This document shows positions 46,240 to 57,453 of a stretch of 64,000 nt of DNA, piece after piece. The stretch is from NCBI GenBank assembly GCA_026874595.1, contig CM049314.1, positions 75,410,300 through 75,474,299 of the forward strand, read 5' to 3'. The stretch is from Sipunculus nudus (taxonomy: Eukaryota; Annelida; Sipuncula; Golfingiida; Sipunculidae). Below the pieces are notes generated by a model. The model was not told where the DNA came from. It searched no databases and worked only from the letters and a program-made list of their open reading frames with translations. The first letter of the stretch is position 1, and each line of letters begins with the position of its first letter. The translations under genes and the position numbers were made by a program.

Positions 46240-46639
46240 ATTATAATACGCAAGAAAAGGATAAATTAATATCCATATAATTTCATAAATATATTATAAT
46301 ACATTGTCCAACAATCAGATTTTTTTTACAAAATTATTTTGAATAAAAATATACCCAAATTTATGTTCTAGGTGCTTTTCTAAACATATTGGTATGTTAG
46401 AAGCCTTATCTTGGTTATAGAGTTGTATTGGTTTTTTTGGTGTAAAGTCCATCTCCAGGAGAAATATCTATCCATAGAGCCTTTTCTGAACCAAGTATGT
46501 TCTGGGTCAGACAGTTTTGTGGCAATCTGCAGAAATTAATTACCATACTTTTAGAATTCTGCACTTTTCTGAAAATTTGTAAAAACTTCTGCAAACTTAT
46601 GATATCAGTTGAAATTTAATTGACCTACATTTAGTTTTC

Positions 46640-46827
46640 AGAAAATCTACAGCAAGGTTGTCTCTGACACCACATGCAGAAATAGTTTGATATAAGTGAT
46701 ATTTTTCTATCAGTTGAAACTTTTTATTTATTTTTAGTGAAAATCTCATGAGGAAGAATGAGGTCATTCACAACCTGAATTTTATCTAAGAATTTTTGAT
46801 ATAAGTCCCTCATTTCTCTCATAAAAG

Positions 46828-46886
<59 letters not shown>

Positions 46887-47112
46887 TACACACACAGAGA
46901 GACTAGTCATAACCTGCAAGACAGGAAGTACGAACTGAAGGCATAAAGTCATGTATACTGGCTCCTTGTATTTGCAGTTTCTTGATTTAAGGAAATATTT
47001 CTTAAAATTATATAAATGACAATGAAAGCTGCAACCTCATAAAAACAAGGAAAATTTTCTTGTCTATGTCAGGTTATGGCTACAAAACAAGAAATTAATT
47101 TTTCGCAGTGTA
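46640..47112 (+). repeat. Mariner-like right end, first copy
   Basis: Landmarks TCTCATGAGGAAGAAT, GTTATGGCTACAAA and the terminus TTTTTCGCAGTG, followed by TA (47111-47112). A (TA)n/(GTAT)n insert lies at 46829-46888. The sequence is repeated in order at 47113-47587. Confidence 0.55.
46829..46888 (+). repeat. TA and GTAT microsatellite
   Basis: (TA)n followed by seven or so GTAT units. Confidence 0.9.
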
Positions 47113-47587
47113 CCCCCTGAATTTTCCAGGAAGTTCTGTTATTCGTTTGTGTCTGATACTCTATGTAGGGGTAACTTGATAAGTTATTACTTATAACATC
47201 ATTTGAAGATTTATTTTTTTTTTGTGAATTTCTCATGAGGAAGAATTAAGGTCATTCATACTTTCATTCAGACTTTTACCCATGTATTCTACATAAGAAA
47301 TTACATAGCTTGATGCATATATTTGTACCTCACATTTGTAGTTTCCTGGTGTAAGGAGATATTTCTTGAAATAAGATATAAGACCTTGAAAGCTGTAACA
47401 ACATAGTAAACTTTTCTTGAATCTAGGAATCTTTCCTAGAAACAAGGAAAATTTTCTTATCTAAGTCAGTTTATGGCTACAAACCCAGGATTTAAGAAAA
47501 TTTTCCTATGAGTTTACTTGTTTCAAGAAAAAATTTCTCATTTCAAGGAAAATTAACTTGGTTAAGTAAGGGATTTTTTGCAGTGTA
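47113..47587 (+). mobile_element. Mariner-like right end, second copy
   Basis: It ends TTAAGTAAGGGATTTTTTGC then AGTG and TA. This is the inverted complement of the terminus at 39762 over about 26 bp with few mismatches. It shares TCTCATGAGGAAGAAT and TTTATGGCTACAAA with the first copy. Confidence 0.55.
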
Positions 47588-48267
47588 GGAGGGCCCCTTT
47601 CCTCTTAGCTTTTTATATTCTTATATAAATGAAAAACATTACAATAGAATATTTCAACATCCACCTTCGAGCTGCCCTCACTTTTCCCTTCTCTGAACCC
47701 CATCCCAAAGTCAGCCTCAGTAAGCAAGAACAAGATGAAACAGATATATTCATACTTTAATATTTTGTATAACTATTCGTCCATAGGTACCTATGTACAT
47801 GCCAGAAATTATGTCAATATTGTGTAATATGTAGACATAGTGGGCATCACAATAATGTACCTTGTCAAGACTAAAGAGATATTGTGTCATACAGTCACAA
47901 ATTCATAAATCACTTCATCAGCAAAGTAAATCATAACATCATATCAGTAAAATTGAAAGCTTGCAGACTACCATACACTTTAGATCCTTCAACAAATAGC
48001 CTTATCATCATTCTACTACTGCTTATTATTGCTGTCATTGCATTCATATTTGCTCAAATATATCACAATTTTCAACCCCTCCTAAATAAATAAAAAATAA
48101 ACCACTATATTTGACTCTATTAATCCATCAGTCAGGTTATTTCATTTATCATTTACTCACATATTACATTACATTCCTTTATAATAGCAAAACATGTCCA
48201 TGATATTCATAAGCTTTATCAACTCGATATAGTATCACAGTGGAGAAACATATATAGTCCAATCACA
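47588..48267. other. Intron, faint U2-core similarity
   Basis: Words near 47790 (CTATGTACATGCCAGAAATT) match the U2 core. No other feature is seen. Confidence 0.4.
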
Positions 48268-48974
48268 ATCAGCTGAGCGCCGTGACCCATGGGTCACTTT
48301 TTTTTAAAACTTATTTTCACACTTCAGGACTGCCTAATATCAAAACCACTCATCTGTTTTTCCTCATATTTACCATAAATAATCCTCTATATAGTTCCTA
48401 TGTACTGCCAGAAATTAGGTCTGTATTATATAATTTAAAAAAGTTATGGGCCCAAACATAATACATTTTGTTAATAATCAGGAAAAAAATTTGATCACTT
48501 AACACAAAACTTGTTAAAGCTAAGCATTTTTTCCAGTAATATAACTTTAATTAATCAAAATAAAATATTATACCCAAAATTAAATCTTTTAAATGTTTTA
48601 AAATATTAGCAAAAATAAAAAATTGGTACCTTAAATTTTGCCCAACATTGACCATGGCATGTTTTTTTCCTGTAACTGCTGTGGATTTAATTTTCAAAGC
48701 ATGTTTTTTTGTTAGTGTTTCAACTGTTAACATCAAAAATTTGAAACCAGTTGATCAAAAACTGTAGATTTTATTCAAGTTTTCAAGCACCATGTCACAT
48801 ATTGTTAACATCAAGCTAGTATTATGCAGTTTGCTAGAGCTCAGCTCCCCAGCTTCAGCTCTTAAGTTCCTTAAATTTGGCATACAATTAGATGTCTCCA
48901 AAATTCCCTACCATGCCAAGAATTTGGTCACTAGGACTTAATTCCTTCGAGATATTAATGAAAAACTTCATTTT
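48268..48974 (+). repeat. U2 tail followed by U2 core (ACTTCAGGACTGCC type)
   Basis: The tail CAGCTGAGCGCCGTGACCCA with hairpin GTGACC-CATG-GGTCAC ends at about 48299. A headless core then starts with ACTTCAGGACTGCCTAATAT (about 48322) and runs to TTAGATGTCTCCAAAATTCC at 48890. The order tail then core suggests tandem U2 copies joined tail to body, as in U4. Confidence 0.5.
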
Positions 48975-50779
48975 TAGCTCAGCTGACTGTAAGTCATCTG
49001 AGCTATAGCGATCACTCTTTGTCTGTCGTCCGTCTGTCTGTCTGTCTGTCGGTCTGTCCGTCTGTCTGTCCGTTAACCAGGCACAAATCGTAACCATTGG
49101 ACCTAGAATCTTTAAACTTAAAATTCTGAGAGGTCTATAAAAATCTCCTTGGAAACCAGAAATTAGGTCTCTCTTACCCATATTCTTCGAGCTACGGGGC
49201 CCAAAAGTACCCCCCAGAATAGTCAAAAATTTCATACAAAAACTTCAATATCTCAATAACTACATCCCTGATGGTCATGATTTTTCGCACACATATTGAT
49301 CATGAGATGTTCAATCAGTCCCTGCAGACTGGTGGCGCCACCTGTATTTTTCAATTTACGAATAGTTTTCTCTATTTTTGAGACCTTTAAAAATGTGAAC
49401 ATCTGTTAACAGGGCACAAATCGTATAGACTGGACCTAGAATCTTCATTCTTGACACAGTGAGAGACCTATGAAAAGTCTCCATGGAAACCAGAAATTAG
49501 GTCTCTGTTACCCATATCTTTTGAGCTATGGGACCTCAAAATACCCATGAAAATAGACAAAAATTTCATACAAAAACTTCAATATCTCATTAACTACATC
49601 ACTGATGGTCATGATTTTTAGCATACATATTGATCATGGAGTGTTTCATCAGTTTCTGCAGACTGGTGGCGCCACCTGTATTTTTCAATTCTTTACGAAT
49701 TGTTTTCTCTATTTTTGAGACCTTTAAAAATGTGAACATCTGTTAACAGGGCACAAATCGTAAAGACTGGACCTAGAATCTTCATTCTTGACACAGTGAG
49801 AGACCTATGAATAGTCTCCATGAAAACCTGAAATTAGGTCTCTGTTACCCATATCCTATGAGCTATGGCACTCCAAAGTACAGCTCAGAATAACGGAAAA
49901 TTTGATACAAAACTGAAGTATCTGAACAACTAATGCAGAGATCACCATAACTGTTTGCATGGATATTGATCATGGAGTGTTTAATCAGTTTCTGCAGACT
50001 GGTGGCACCACCTGTTTGTTCAGCTTTTTTTTACGAATTTTTTTCTCTAATTTTGAGTCCTTTAAAAATCTGAACATCTGTTAACAGGGCACAAATCATA
50101 ACAACTTGACCTAGAATCTTCATTCTTGACACAGAGGGAGACCCATGAAAAGCCTCCACGGAAACCTGAAATTAGGTCTCTGTTATCCATATCCTTTAAG
50201 CTGTATGGCGCCATAATACCCCCCATAATAATGAAAAATTTGATACAAAAACTGCAGTATCTTAATAACTACAACACTGATAGTCATGATTTTAGGTCTC
50301 TGTTTCCCATATCCTTCAAGCTATAGGACTCCGAAGTATTCCTCAGAATAGTGGACAATTTGATACAAAAGATGAAGTATCTAAACAACTAATGCAGAGA
50401 TCACCATGATTCTTTGCATGGATATTGATTATGGTGTGTTTCATCAGTTTCTGGAGACTGGTGGTGCCACCTATATTTTATTCAATTTTTCGAATTTTTT
50501 CCTCTATTTTTTAGACCTTTAAGGATGCTGCCATCTGTTAACGTGGCACAAATTGTAACAACTGGACCTAGAATCTCCATTCTTGTCATGCAAGGAGGCC
50601 CATGAAAAGTATCTGTGGAAACCTGAAATTAGGTCTCTGTTACCCGTATCCTTTAAGCTATAGGACTCCGAAATATCCCTCAGAATAATGGAAAATTTGA
50701 TACAAAAGCTTAAGTATCTGAACAACTAATGCAGAGATCACCATGATTCTTTGCATGCATATTGACCATTAAGTCTTTT
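48975..50779 (+). mobile_element. U2 repeat with ~336-bp tandem core, 3' truncated
   Basis: The head hairpin AGCTCAGCTGACT-GTA-AGTCATCTGAGCT is followed by a GTCTGTCTGTCTGTC tract (49020-49075). The core word GCACAAAT recurs at 49081, 49414, 49751, 50089 and 50546 (periods 333, 337, 338, then 457 because of an internal partial duplication near 50290). GGTGGCGCCACC palindromes lie at about 49332 and 49666. It is cut by the U1 head at 50780. Confidence 0.65.
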
Positions 50780-51580
50780 TAGCGAAATTGTGAGCTTATG
50801 TGATGGTGCAGTGTCGTCCGTCCATCGCTGGCTTTCCCCTGTCCATGGCTGTAAGTCAGAAACTGTCAGAGCTAGCAGCTCCAAATTATATGTTAGATTT
50901 AGTCATATGTAAACCTTGGTGGCCTGGACCTTATTATTGGGTATCTGCATTTATATAGATATTATAGAGAAAAAGCTTAAAAACCTTCAGAAATCTTCTT
51001 CTCTGAAACTGTCCAGCCAAATTGTCCAATATTTCACAGAAATGATCCCTGGAACAGTCTCTCTCAAGTTTCTTCAAATGGTTCCAGTTCCGTGATTTTT
51101 GGCTGAGTTACAGGAGGTTGAACTTAGTCATCTGTCTAAAAAAAGAACACTAAAATTAAAATATCAGAAACGGCTAGAGCTATAATCACCAAATTTTATA
51201 CGAATGTTTGTCACATGTGTCATATCTGATTTTGAGGTATTGGTGGCACCACCTACATTGATGTGTGTTTTACAAGCGAAAATGTAATTTTAAACTCTTC
51301 TAGCTTATACACTGATTTATGATGAAACTGTTAAGCTGATAGGTTTAAAATTTAGAATTGTTCTATGGTAAGATTCTGCCAGTTTTATAAGAATAGATTG
51401 GGTAAATACAGTATTAAAAAAACATTGTAGCCAATTAAAAAAGGCTCTCTGTATTTGAAAACAGATTTGACAACATACTGAGTTTCAGCAGCCAAGTTAA
51501 GAGGTCACTCAGTACAAACAGGTGGGGTCCAGACATCACCATGGCAACTGACCTGGCTGGGGGGGGGGTGTGTAGACAAT

Positions 51581-51621
51581 GTGTCTAGATGTCTAGACAC
51601 AGTGTCTAGACGTCTAGACAC
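51581..51621. repeat. Tandem 20-bp palindromes containing TCTAGA
   Basis: GTGTCTAGACGTCTAGACAC at 51602-51621 is a perfect 20-bp palindrome. The unit at 51581-51600 differs only at the centre. They lie 21 bp apart, after a run of G. Confidence 0.85.
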
Positions 51622-51810
51622 AATGTTAAGATGCAGAATTCCCAGATTATTGGAACTGTATCTTTCAACTGTTTGAAAAAAAAATTGGTTTGCATTTTGA
51701 GCGAATTGGGTTTATTATCAGGTCACATGTGAACTGCTGCGTCCTCATTTTTGGTTGACCTCTGACCTTTCCTCGCTTCCCAGCATCCATTTGTGCGTCT
51801 GTTTCCACAC

Positions 51811-52920
51811 ATATCTCGGGAACCGTTTGACGGATCAGGATAAAAATTTTGCACAAATGTAGCCCTTTGATTGCTTTATAACATACACTAAAAATGGTGG
51901 CGCTACCTGCAACCATTTTTGCACAGGGTCCATCAGTTCATCTGCCTTTGGATAATATCACTCATATCTCAGCAGTGGTTTGACTTATCCACCTGAAATT
52001 TTGCAGGTTTATACATCCTGGAGAGCTTTCTCCATTTTATGACAGGTGGAGCCACCTACATTCACATTTACTCTGCGGACATCGAAGGTCATATCTCGGG
52101 AACCGTTTGACCGATTGGGCCAAAATTTTGCATGTGTATAGATCTTACATAACTCTTCATCATAGGCAGAACTGGTGGAGCCACTTGCAACCATTTATGC
52201 ACAGCATCCATCTGTTCATCTGCCTTGGCGTAAAACAGTCATATCTCAGCAGTGGTTTGACATATCCACCTGAAATTTGCAGGTTTATACATACTGGAAA
52301 GCTCTCTCAATTTTATAACAGGTGGCGCCACCTACATTCAGGTTTACTCTGCAGACATCCAAGCAAATATCTTGATAACGGTTTGACTGATTGGGCCAAA
52401 ATTTTGCATGTCTATAGATCTGACATAGCTCTTCATCATAGGCAAAACCTGGGTTGCCACCTGCAACCACTTATGCACAGCGTTCATCTGTTCATATGCC
52501 TTGGGATAAAATCATTCATATCTCAGAAGTGGTTTGACTTATCCACCTGAAATTTTGCAGGTTTAAACATCCTGGACAGGTTTTTTGATTTTATGACAGG
52601 TGGCGCCACCTTCATTCATGTTTAATCTGCAGACATCCAAGCTCATATCTCGGGTACCGTTTGACTGATTGGGCCAAAATTTTGCTTGTATATATAGATC
52701 TCACATAGCTCTTCATCATAAGCAATCTGGTGGCGCCACCTACAACCATTTATGCACAACATCCATCTGTTGATCTGCCTTGGGATAAAATCACTCATAT
52801 CTCAGCAGTGGTTTGACTTATCCACCTGAAATTTTGCAGGTTTATACATCCAGGATAATTTTCTTGATTTTATGACAGGTGGCACCACCTACATTCACGT
52901 TTAAGCTGCAGACATCCATG
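51811..52920 (+). repeat. U3 core array, ~278-bp units (about four)
   Basis: ATATCTCGGGAACCGTTTGA and its variants occur at 51811, 52091, 52368 and 52646. Each unit has a GGTGGCGCCACC-like site and a TGACAGGTGG site. It ends in ATATGCAACACACCACGC as in the other U3 copies. Confidence 0.75.
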
Positions 52921-53211
52921 CTAATATGCAACACACCACGCTGTATTCCCCTTGCCACTTAATCCATGCCTCACTTCACCTGTCCCACTCAGATTTTTGC
53001 GGATACACATACTGGCTTGTCGACTACCCATATTCTGGTTTTTAAAATATCTTAGTCCGAAACTTGCAGGTCAGAAACGTCCATTTTGCTGAAATCATAA
53101 TGACTAAGGTAGATATGCAGGACTTAGGAAGATCAATATTAAATTTTAAAAATAAACCTCCATTCATACTCCTAAACCTTGCACAGGTTTGCATTAGGCC
53201 TGTAGGCCTTG

Positions 53212-53639
53212 TTTTATAGGATGAATTAAGGCTCTTTTAGGTAGTATTTGCCTAAATTTGTGCATATCCATATATGTTGTACTCAAGACTTGTAGCGCCA
53301 TCTACAATATTTTTCCAATAGCATCCATTTGTACGATTACTTTGGGTGATATTTTTCATAACTTAGGTGTGGGTCAAGGTATTGGTCTGAAATTTGGTAT
53401 GTTCATCCATCTTGGAAAGTTTTCCCGTAAACCAGACAGGTGATGCCCCCTAACTTTCTGGTTTGTTGAAAAAAAAATTTAATGCCTTTTTATCAGGTGT
53501 GATTTGCTTATGTGAGTTGTTTTATGGATCTGTGCAAGTAGCTGTAGAGAGATTTGAAGCCTGAAATTGTTTAGATTCATGCATCTTTAATAGCTTTCTC
53601 GGGCACAAGACTGGTGCTGCCACTTCAATTTATTTTTAT
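53212..53639 (+). repeat. U1-like distal unit
   Basis: Weak matches to distal U1 words (GCATCCATTTGTACG, TGAAATTTGGTATG) and an AAGACTGGTGCTGCCAC site. No gene seen. Confidence 0.35.
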
Positions 53640-54831
53640 TAGCGAACCTGTGAGCTTATGCAATGGTGTGGCGTCGGCCGTCATCTGTACATTAACCCTT
53701 ACCATCTTGAAAACGGCAAGAGTTAGCATCACGAAATTTTATGCAAAAAAATAGTCGGATTTTGCTCATTTTTTGGCTAACTGCACTTTTTTGGGAAAAA
53801 GCTAAAAAAGCTTTAAGAATCTTCCTCACCGAAACTACAAAGAAAAATTACAATCTCAGAAACGGCTGGAGCTATCAGCACCAAATTTTATGCCAATGTT
53901 GGTCACATAGGTCATATCTGAAATTGAGGTATTGGTGGCGCCACCTCCATCGGCCTTTTTTTGTACGGGGTCATCAGTGCCTGTATCACCCTGAGGGCTA
54001 CAAAAAACTTCTTCTCTGAAACCATATGGCCAAAATGTTTAATATCACACAGAAATGATCCTGGGGTAGTGCTTTCTGAAGTTTGTTCAAATGGTCTCTT
54101 TTCAGTGACTTTTGGCTAAGTTATGGGAAGCCATAATAGCCCATTTTAGCTCAGTGGCTACAAAGATCTTCTTCTCAAAAACCACTGGGCCAAATTCTTA
54201 AATCTCACACTTTAATTATCCTTGGATTTTGATAATTCAAATTTGTTCAAATGGTTTTGGTTCAGTGAATTTTGGTCGAGTTATGGGACGCTTAACTATG
54301 CCATTTTTCTGTTTTTTCCTATATGAGTTATAAACCTGCAAAACATTTTTTGACTGACACCACTGAGGCTAATTTGTTTAATATTTTACAAGAATAATCA
54401 CCTGAATAATTCTTATAATAAAAGTTTTTTATGGTTCCGAAGAATGAATTTTGGTTGAATTATAAAGATTGAATTGAGTCATTTTACCATATATGTTAGC
54501 TGTGTGAAGCATATACATCTAGGCTTGCACCAGTTTATCAGCATTGGTTACATCATGCCACTAAACATTTATATTTTAGGTTATATATAATTAATATTGA
54601 CAAGAATGTTTTTTAAAAGCTTTTAATAAATGTAGATTTATGATTTTAGATATTCCTCATGCCAGGCAATGTTTCCAGTCACAGGTATACAGCTCTCTGT
54701 GGGTATATTAAGACGGCTGTAAATGGATAATAAATAATAGGTATCCATACTCAACTTAATTCAAGATTTTGCCATCAGTGAGATGTATCTGTATTATATT
54801 TTTGCATTCAATATGCATCTATAGTAATCTT
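53640..54831 (+). mobile_element. U1 repeat, tail missing
   Basis: The head TAGCGAACCTGTGAGCTTATG is intact. The core has a GGTGGCGCCACC palindrome (about 53936) and TTTGTTCAAATGG units. It is cut by the U1 head at 54832. Confidence 0.6.
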
Positions 54832-56902
54832 CAGCAAACCTGTGAGCTAACAAGATGGTGTGGGGGCATCCGCCGTCTGTACGTTAACCCATACTATTTC
54901 AAAAACAACTGGAGCTAGCATCATGGCATTTAATGCAAAAAATTAGTCATCTGAAAAACTCTGCATTTTCTTAGATTTTATTAAGAAAAAGGTAAAAAAC
55001 CTTTAAAAATCTTCTCCTCCGAAACGGTAAAGCCAAATTGTTCAATATTTAACAGAATATAACAGAAATAATCTTTTATACCATATCTCTCAAGTTTGTT
55101 TGAATGGTTCAAGTTCGGTGAATTTTGGCCGAGTTACAGGAAGTTAAACTTAGTCATCTGTCCAAAAAAGCATACTAAAATGACAATCTCAGAAACGGCT
55201 GGAGCTGTCATCACTAAATTTTATGCCAGTGTTGGTCACATGAGTCATATATGTTTTTCAGGTATTGGTGGCGCCATCTGCATTGACCTTTTTTGTACGG
55301 GGTCATTGGTCATCTGTACACTAACCCATAATTTCTCAGGAATAGCAGGAGCTACCATCCCTAGATTTTATGCAATAATCTGTCACATATCAAATGTGGG
55401 ATTCAGCTTATACAAAAATGATCCCTGAGGCAAGCCCTCTCAAGTTTGTGCAGATGGTTTGCATTTGATGAATTTTAATGGTGTTACACGAATTTTAACA
55501 GTCATTTGACCAATTAAGCATACTGACATGGTAATCTCAGAAATGACAGAAGCTAGCATTACCAAGTATTGTGCAAATGTTGGTCACATGACTAATATTT
55601 GAATTTGCAGATTTTTTGGTGCCACCTACATTGACCTGTTTTTTATTGGCAAAAATCTTATAATTTTAGCCTCTTACAGCTTAAAATGTTTATGATGAAA
55701 CTGTGAAGTTGAATCATCAATTTTTCAAAAGAATTATCCTAGGAGATGGTTTTTTTCAAACATATCAGAAAAGCTTAAATTGGTCTTATTGCCATTATTA
55801 TGTCTATTTCAAAGTGAGGACTGCAAAACTGTTCTACAAAATTATTGTTTCAATAATAACTTCTGTAACATTGCACAAAAATTATTCTTAGGTGGCCTTT
55901 GTTCAAGTTTACTTGAATGATTTTTGGCAGAATTATTGGATTTTTAACAATGAAAGAACTGCATCTTTTGTTATTTTAGATATTTTGTTAAAAAGTTTAT
56001 GAATATGTAAGCTTGAAAAAAAAGCATTTTAGCCAGTCTTTCAGTATGTGTAAACAGATTTACCAACAGGCAAGGAATGTGTTTGCATCTTTAAATAGGT
56101 TGAGAAACTGCCACCTGTTTCAGATTTGGAAACAGATCAAGAATTCATTCAGTGCAGCCAGATATAGGTCAAGAGTTCAGTCAGTGCAGCCAGATATAGG
56201 TCAAGAGTTCACTCAGTGCAGCCAAGCACAAGGCATGTGATCACCTCATGTTAACATCTCATGGCCACCATGGGTGTCATGCCCCTCAGGGCTGCATGTG
56301 GACTACCAACTGTGTCAGATTATGCAACAGGTCAAGAGTTCACTCAGTGCAGCCAGGTACAGGTCGAAAGTTCACTCAGTCTAGCCAGGTGCAGGTCATG
56401 AGTTCACTTAGTGCATTAGCCTGAGCCAGCCAGCAAATTTGTCGCAGTTCACTCAGGGCAACTGCCTTTCTCACCTAAGCCTGGTCAGCCCCATGCATCA
56501 GACTCAAGGTAAGTTTGATGGATTGGCCTAATATTTTGACCTGCCTATGTGTCTTTGATGGCTTTCTCATTCACAAGACTGGTTTTGCCACCTACAATGA
56601 CTTTTGCACAATGTATGTGTCGCTTATTCTACAGAGGAATTTGATATATCAGCCTGAAATCGGGATATGTATATATCTCTGATAGCTTCTTGTATACAAG
56701 ACTGGTGGTGCCAGCTACAATCATTTTTGTGTTGTGTGCACCCATGCCAGAATTTCAGCAGTGATTTTCGTGTAATTGTTTCTTATTCAAAATGTTTAGT
56801 ACTTGCCTTGTTAATATACATGAGAAGTAATGGTCCAGCATTGAAGCATTATACCTCGTGTATTTCCCAATGCACAGGTTTGCACTAGGCCTGTAGGCCT
56901 TG
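54832..56902 (+). mobile_element. U1 repeat, complete ends (2.07 kb)
   Basis: The head CAGCAAACCTGTG and the tail CACAGGTTTGC (56873-56883) are complementary, including the A/T at the variable position (GCAAACC with GGTTTGC). The hairpin AGGCC-TGTA-GGCCT and CTTG end it. The core parallels 23436-25920, including GTTCACTCAGTGCAGCC units (56137-56410) and the decayed 22-bp array. Confidence 0.6.
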
Positions 56903-57222
56903 TGTTGTGTGTACCTATGCCAGTATTTCAGTAGTGACATTTGTGAAATTGATGCATGCATTATGGTTAAAAATGTTCAGTGCATGCATTGTACATATAA
57001 ATGTCACACATGTACTTGTAACGTTCAAGCATGTAAGCATTACACCTTATGTATATCCCATTGCACAGATTCACATGGGGCCTGTAGGCCTTGTTATCCA
57101 TTTGCACAGGTTCGTATTAGGTCTTCATTGCACAGTCAACATGACAGCCAGGATTTTAAAAAATTATAATGTCAAGATCTCAGCTGGGTGATGTTACCCA
57201 CATATTTCTTATCTCTTTTCAG
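56903..57222 (+). other. Intron before exon b with an extra U1 tail
   Basis: A second U1-type tail (GCACAGATTCAC...GGCCTGTAGGCCTTG) ends at 57093 and a partial one lies near 57105. The acceptor tract TTTCTTATCTCTTTTCAG ends at 57222. Confidence 0.5.
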
Positions 57223-57385
57223 GGGACCTGGTTTGAAGTGCAAAGGTCTGAATGGATTAATCTTCGTTATCGTAGGAATCAGACGTCTTGGATTCTACGT
57301 GATCTTGGTATGAATAACGGCTTCCGGATATGCAACCGTAATTCACAAGCGGATCTTTTTTCCTTTGAGATATTTGTTGAAAATG
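57223..57385 (+). CDS. Host gene exon b (second half of an unidentified extracellular module)
   Basis: Bounded by a strong acceptor (ATCTCTTTTCAG) and donor (AATG|GTAAGA). It starts in phase 0, which fits the end of exon a, and ends in phase 1, which fits exon c. It encodes 54 residues plus one base. Motifs include GTWFEVQRSEWINLRYRR, a sequon NQT, ILRDLGMNNGFRICNRN and LFSFEIFVEN. The aromatic/aliphatic alternation suggests a beta-rich fold. Exons a and b together form a unit of about 100 residues with phase 1 at both ends and one Cys in each, a possible disulphide pair. I do not recognise the family. Confidence 0.75.
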
Positions 57386-57453
57386 GTAAGAACTATTGTT
57401 TTGCTGATTCACTGATTATATCAATGGTTGGTACCTATTTTGTCATACTTTTT
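57386..57453 (+). other. Start of intron 2
   Basis: Short stretch between the exon b donor and the U1 head at 57454. Nothing else seen. Confidence 0.5.

Larger units (their letters stand above)
50780..53211 (+). mobile_element. U1/U3 composite element (2.4 kb)
   Basis: The U1 head TAGCGAAATTGTGAGCTTATG and U1 core run to about 51650. A U3 core and tail follow (to CTGG at 53038), then about 140 bp and the U1 tail CACAGGTTTGC (53182-53192) with hairpin and CTTG (53211). The same order and the same right junction occur at 57454-59254. The first 230 bp closely resemble 63724-64000, marking a young U1 subfamily. Confidence 0.55.

Noticed and set aside
46095-46280. Open frame with IYIYIY run
   Set aside because: Translation of a TA microsatellite.
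47884-48093. 69-residue frame with a hydrophobic helix
   Set aside because: AT-rich DNA readily gives Ile/Leu/Phe-rich frames. No splice or promoter support and no recognisable family.
49888-50326. Unusual 457-bp spacing in the U2 core taken as a new element
   Set aside because: It is explained by a partial internal duplication of the core around 50290 (the word TTAGGTCTCTGTT is repeated).
52107-52550. 147-codon frame
   Set aside because: It reads through two U3 core units; the repeated peptide reflects the ~278-bp period and not a protein.
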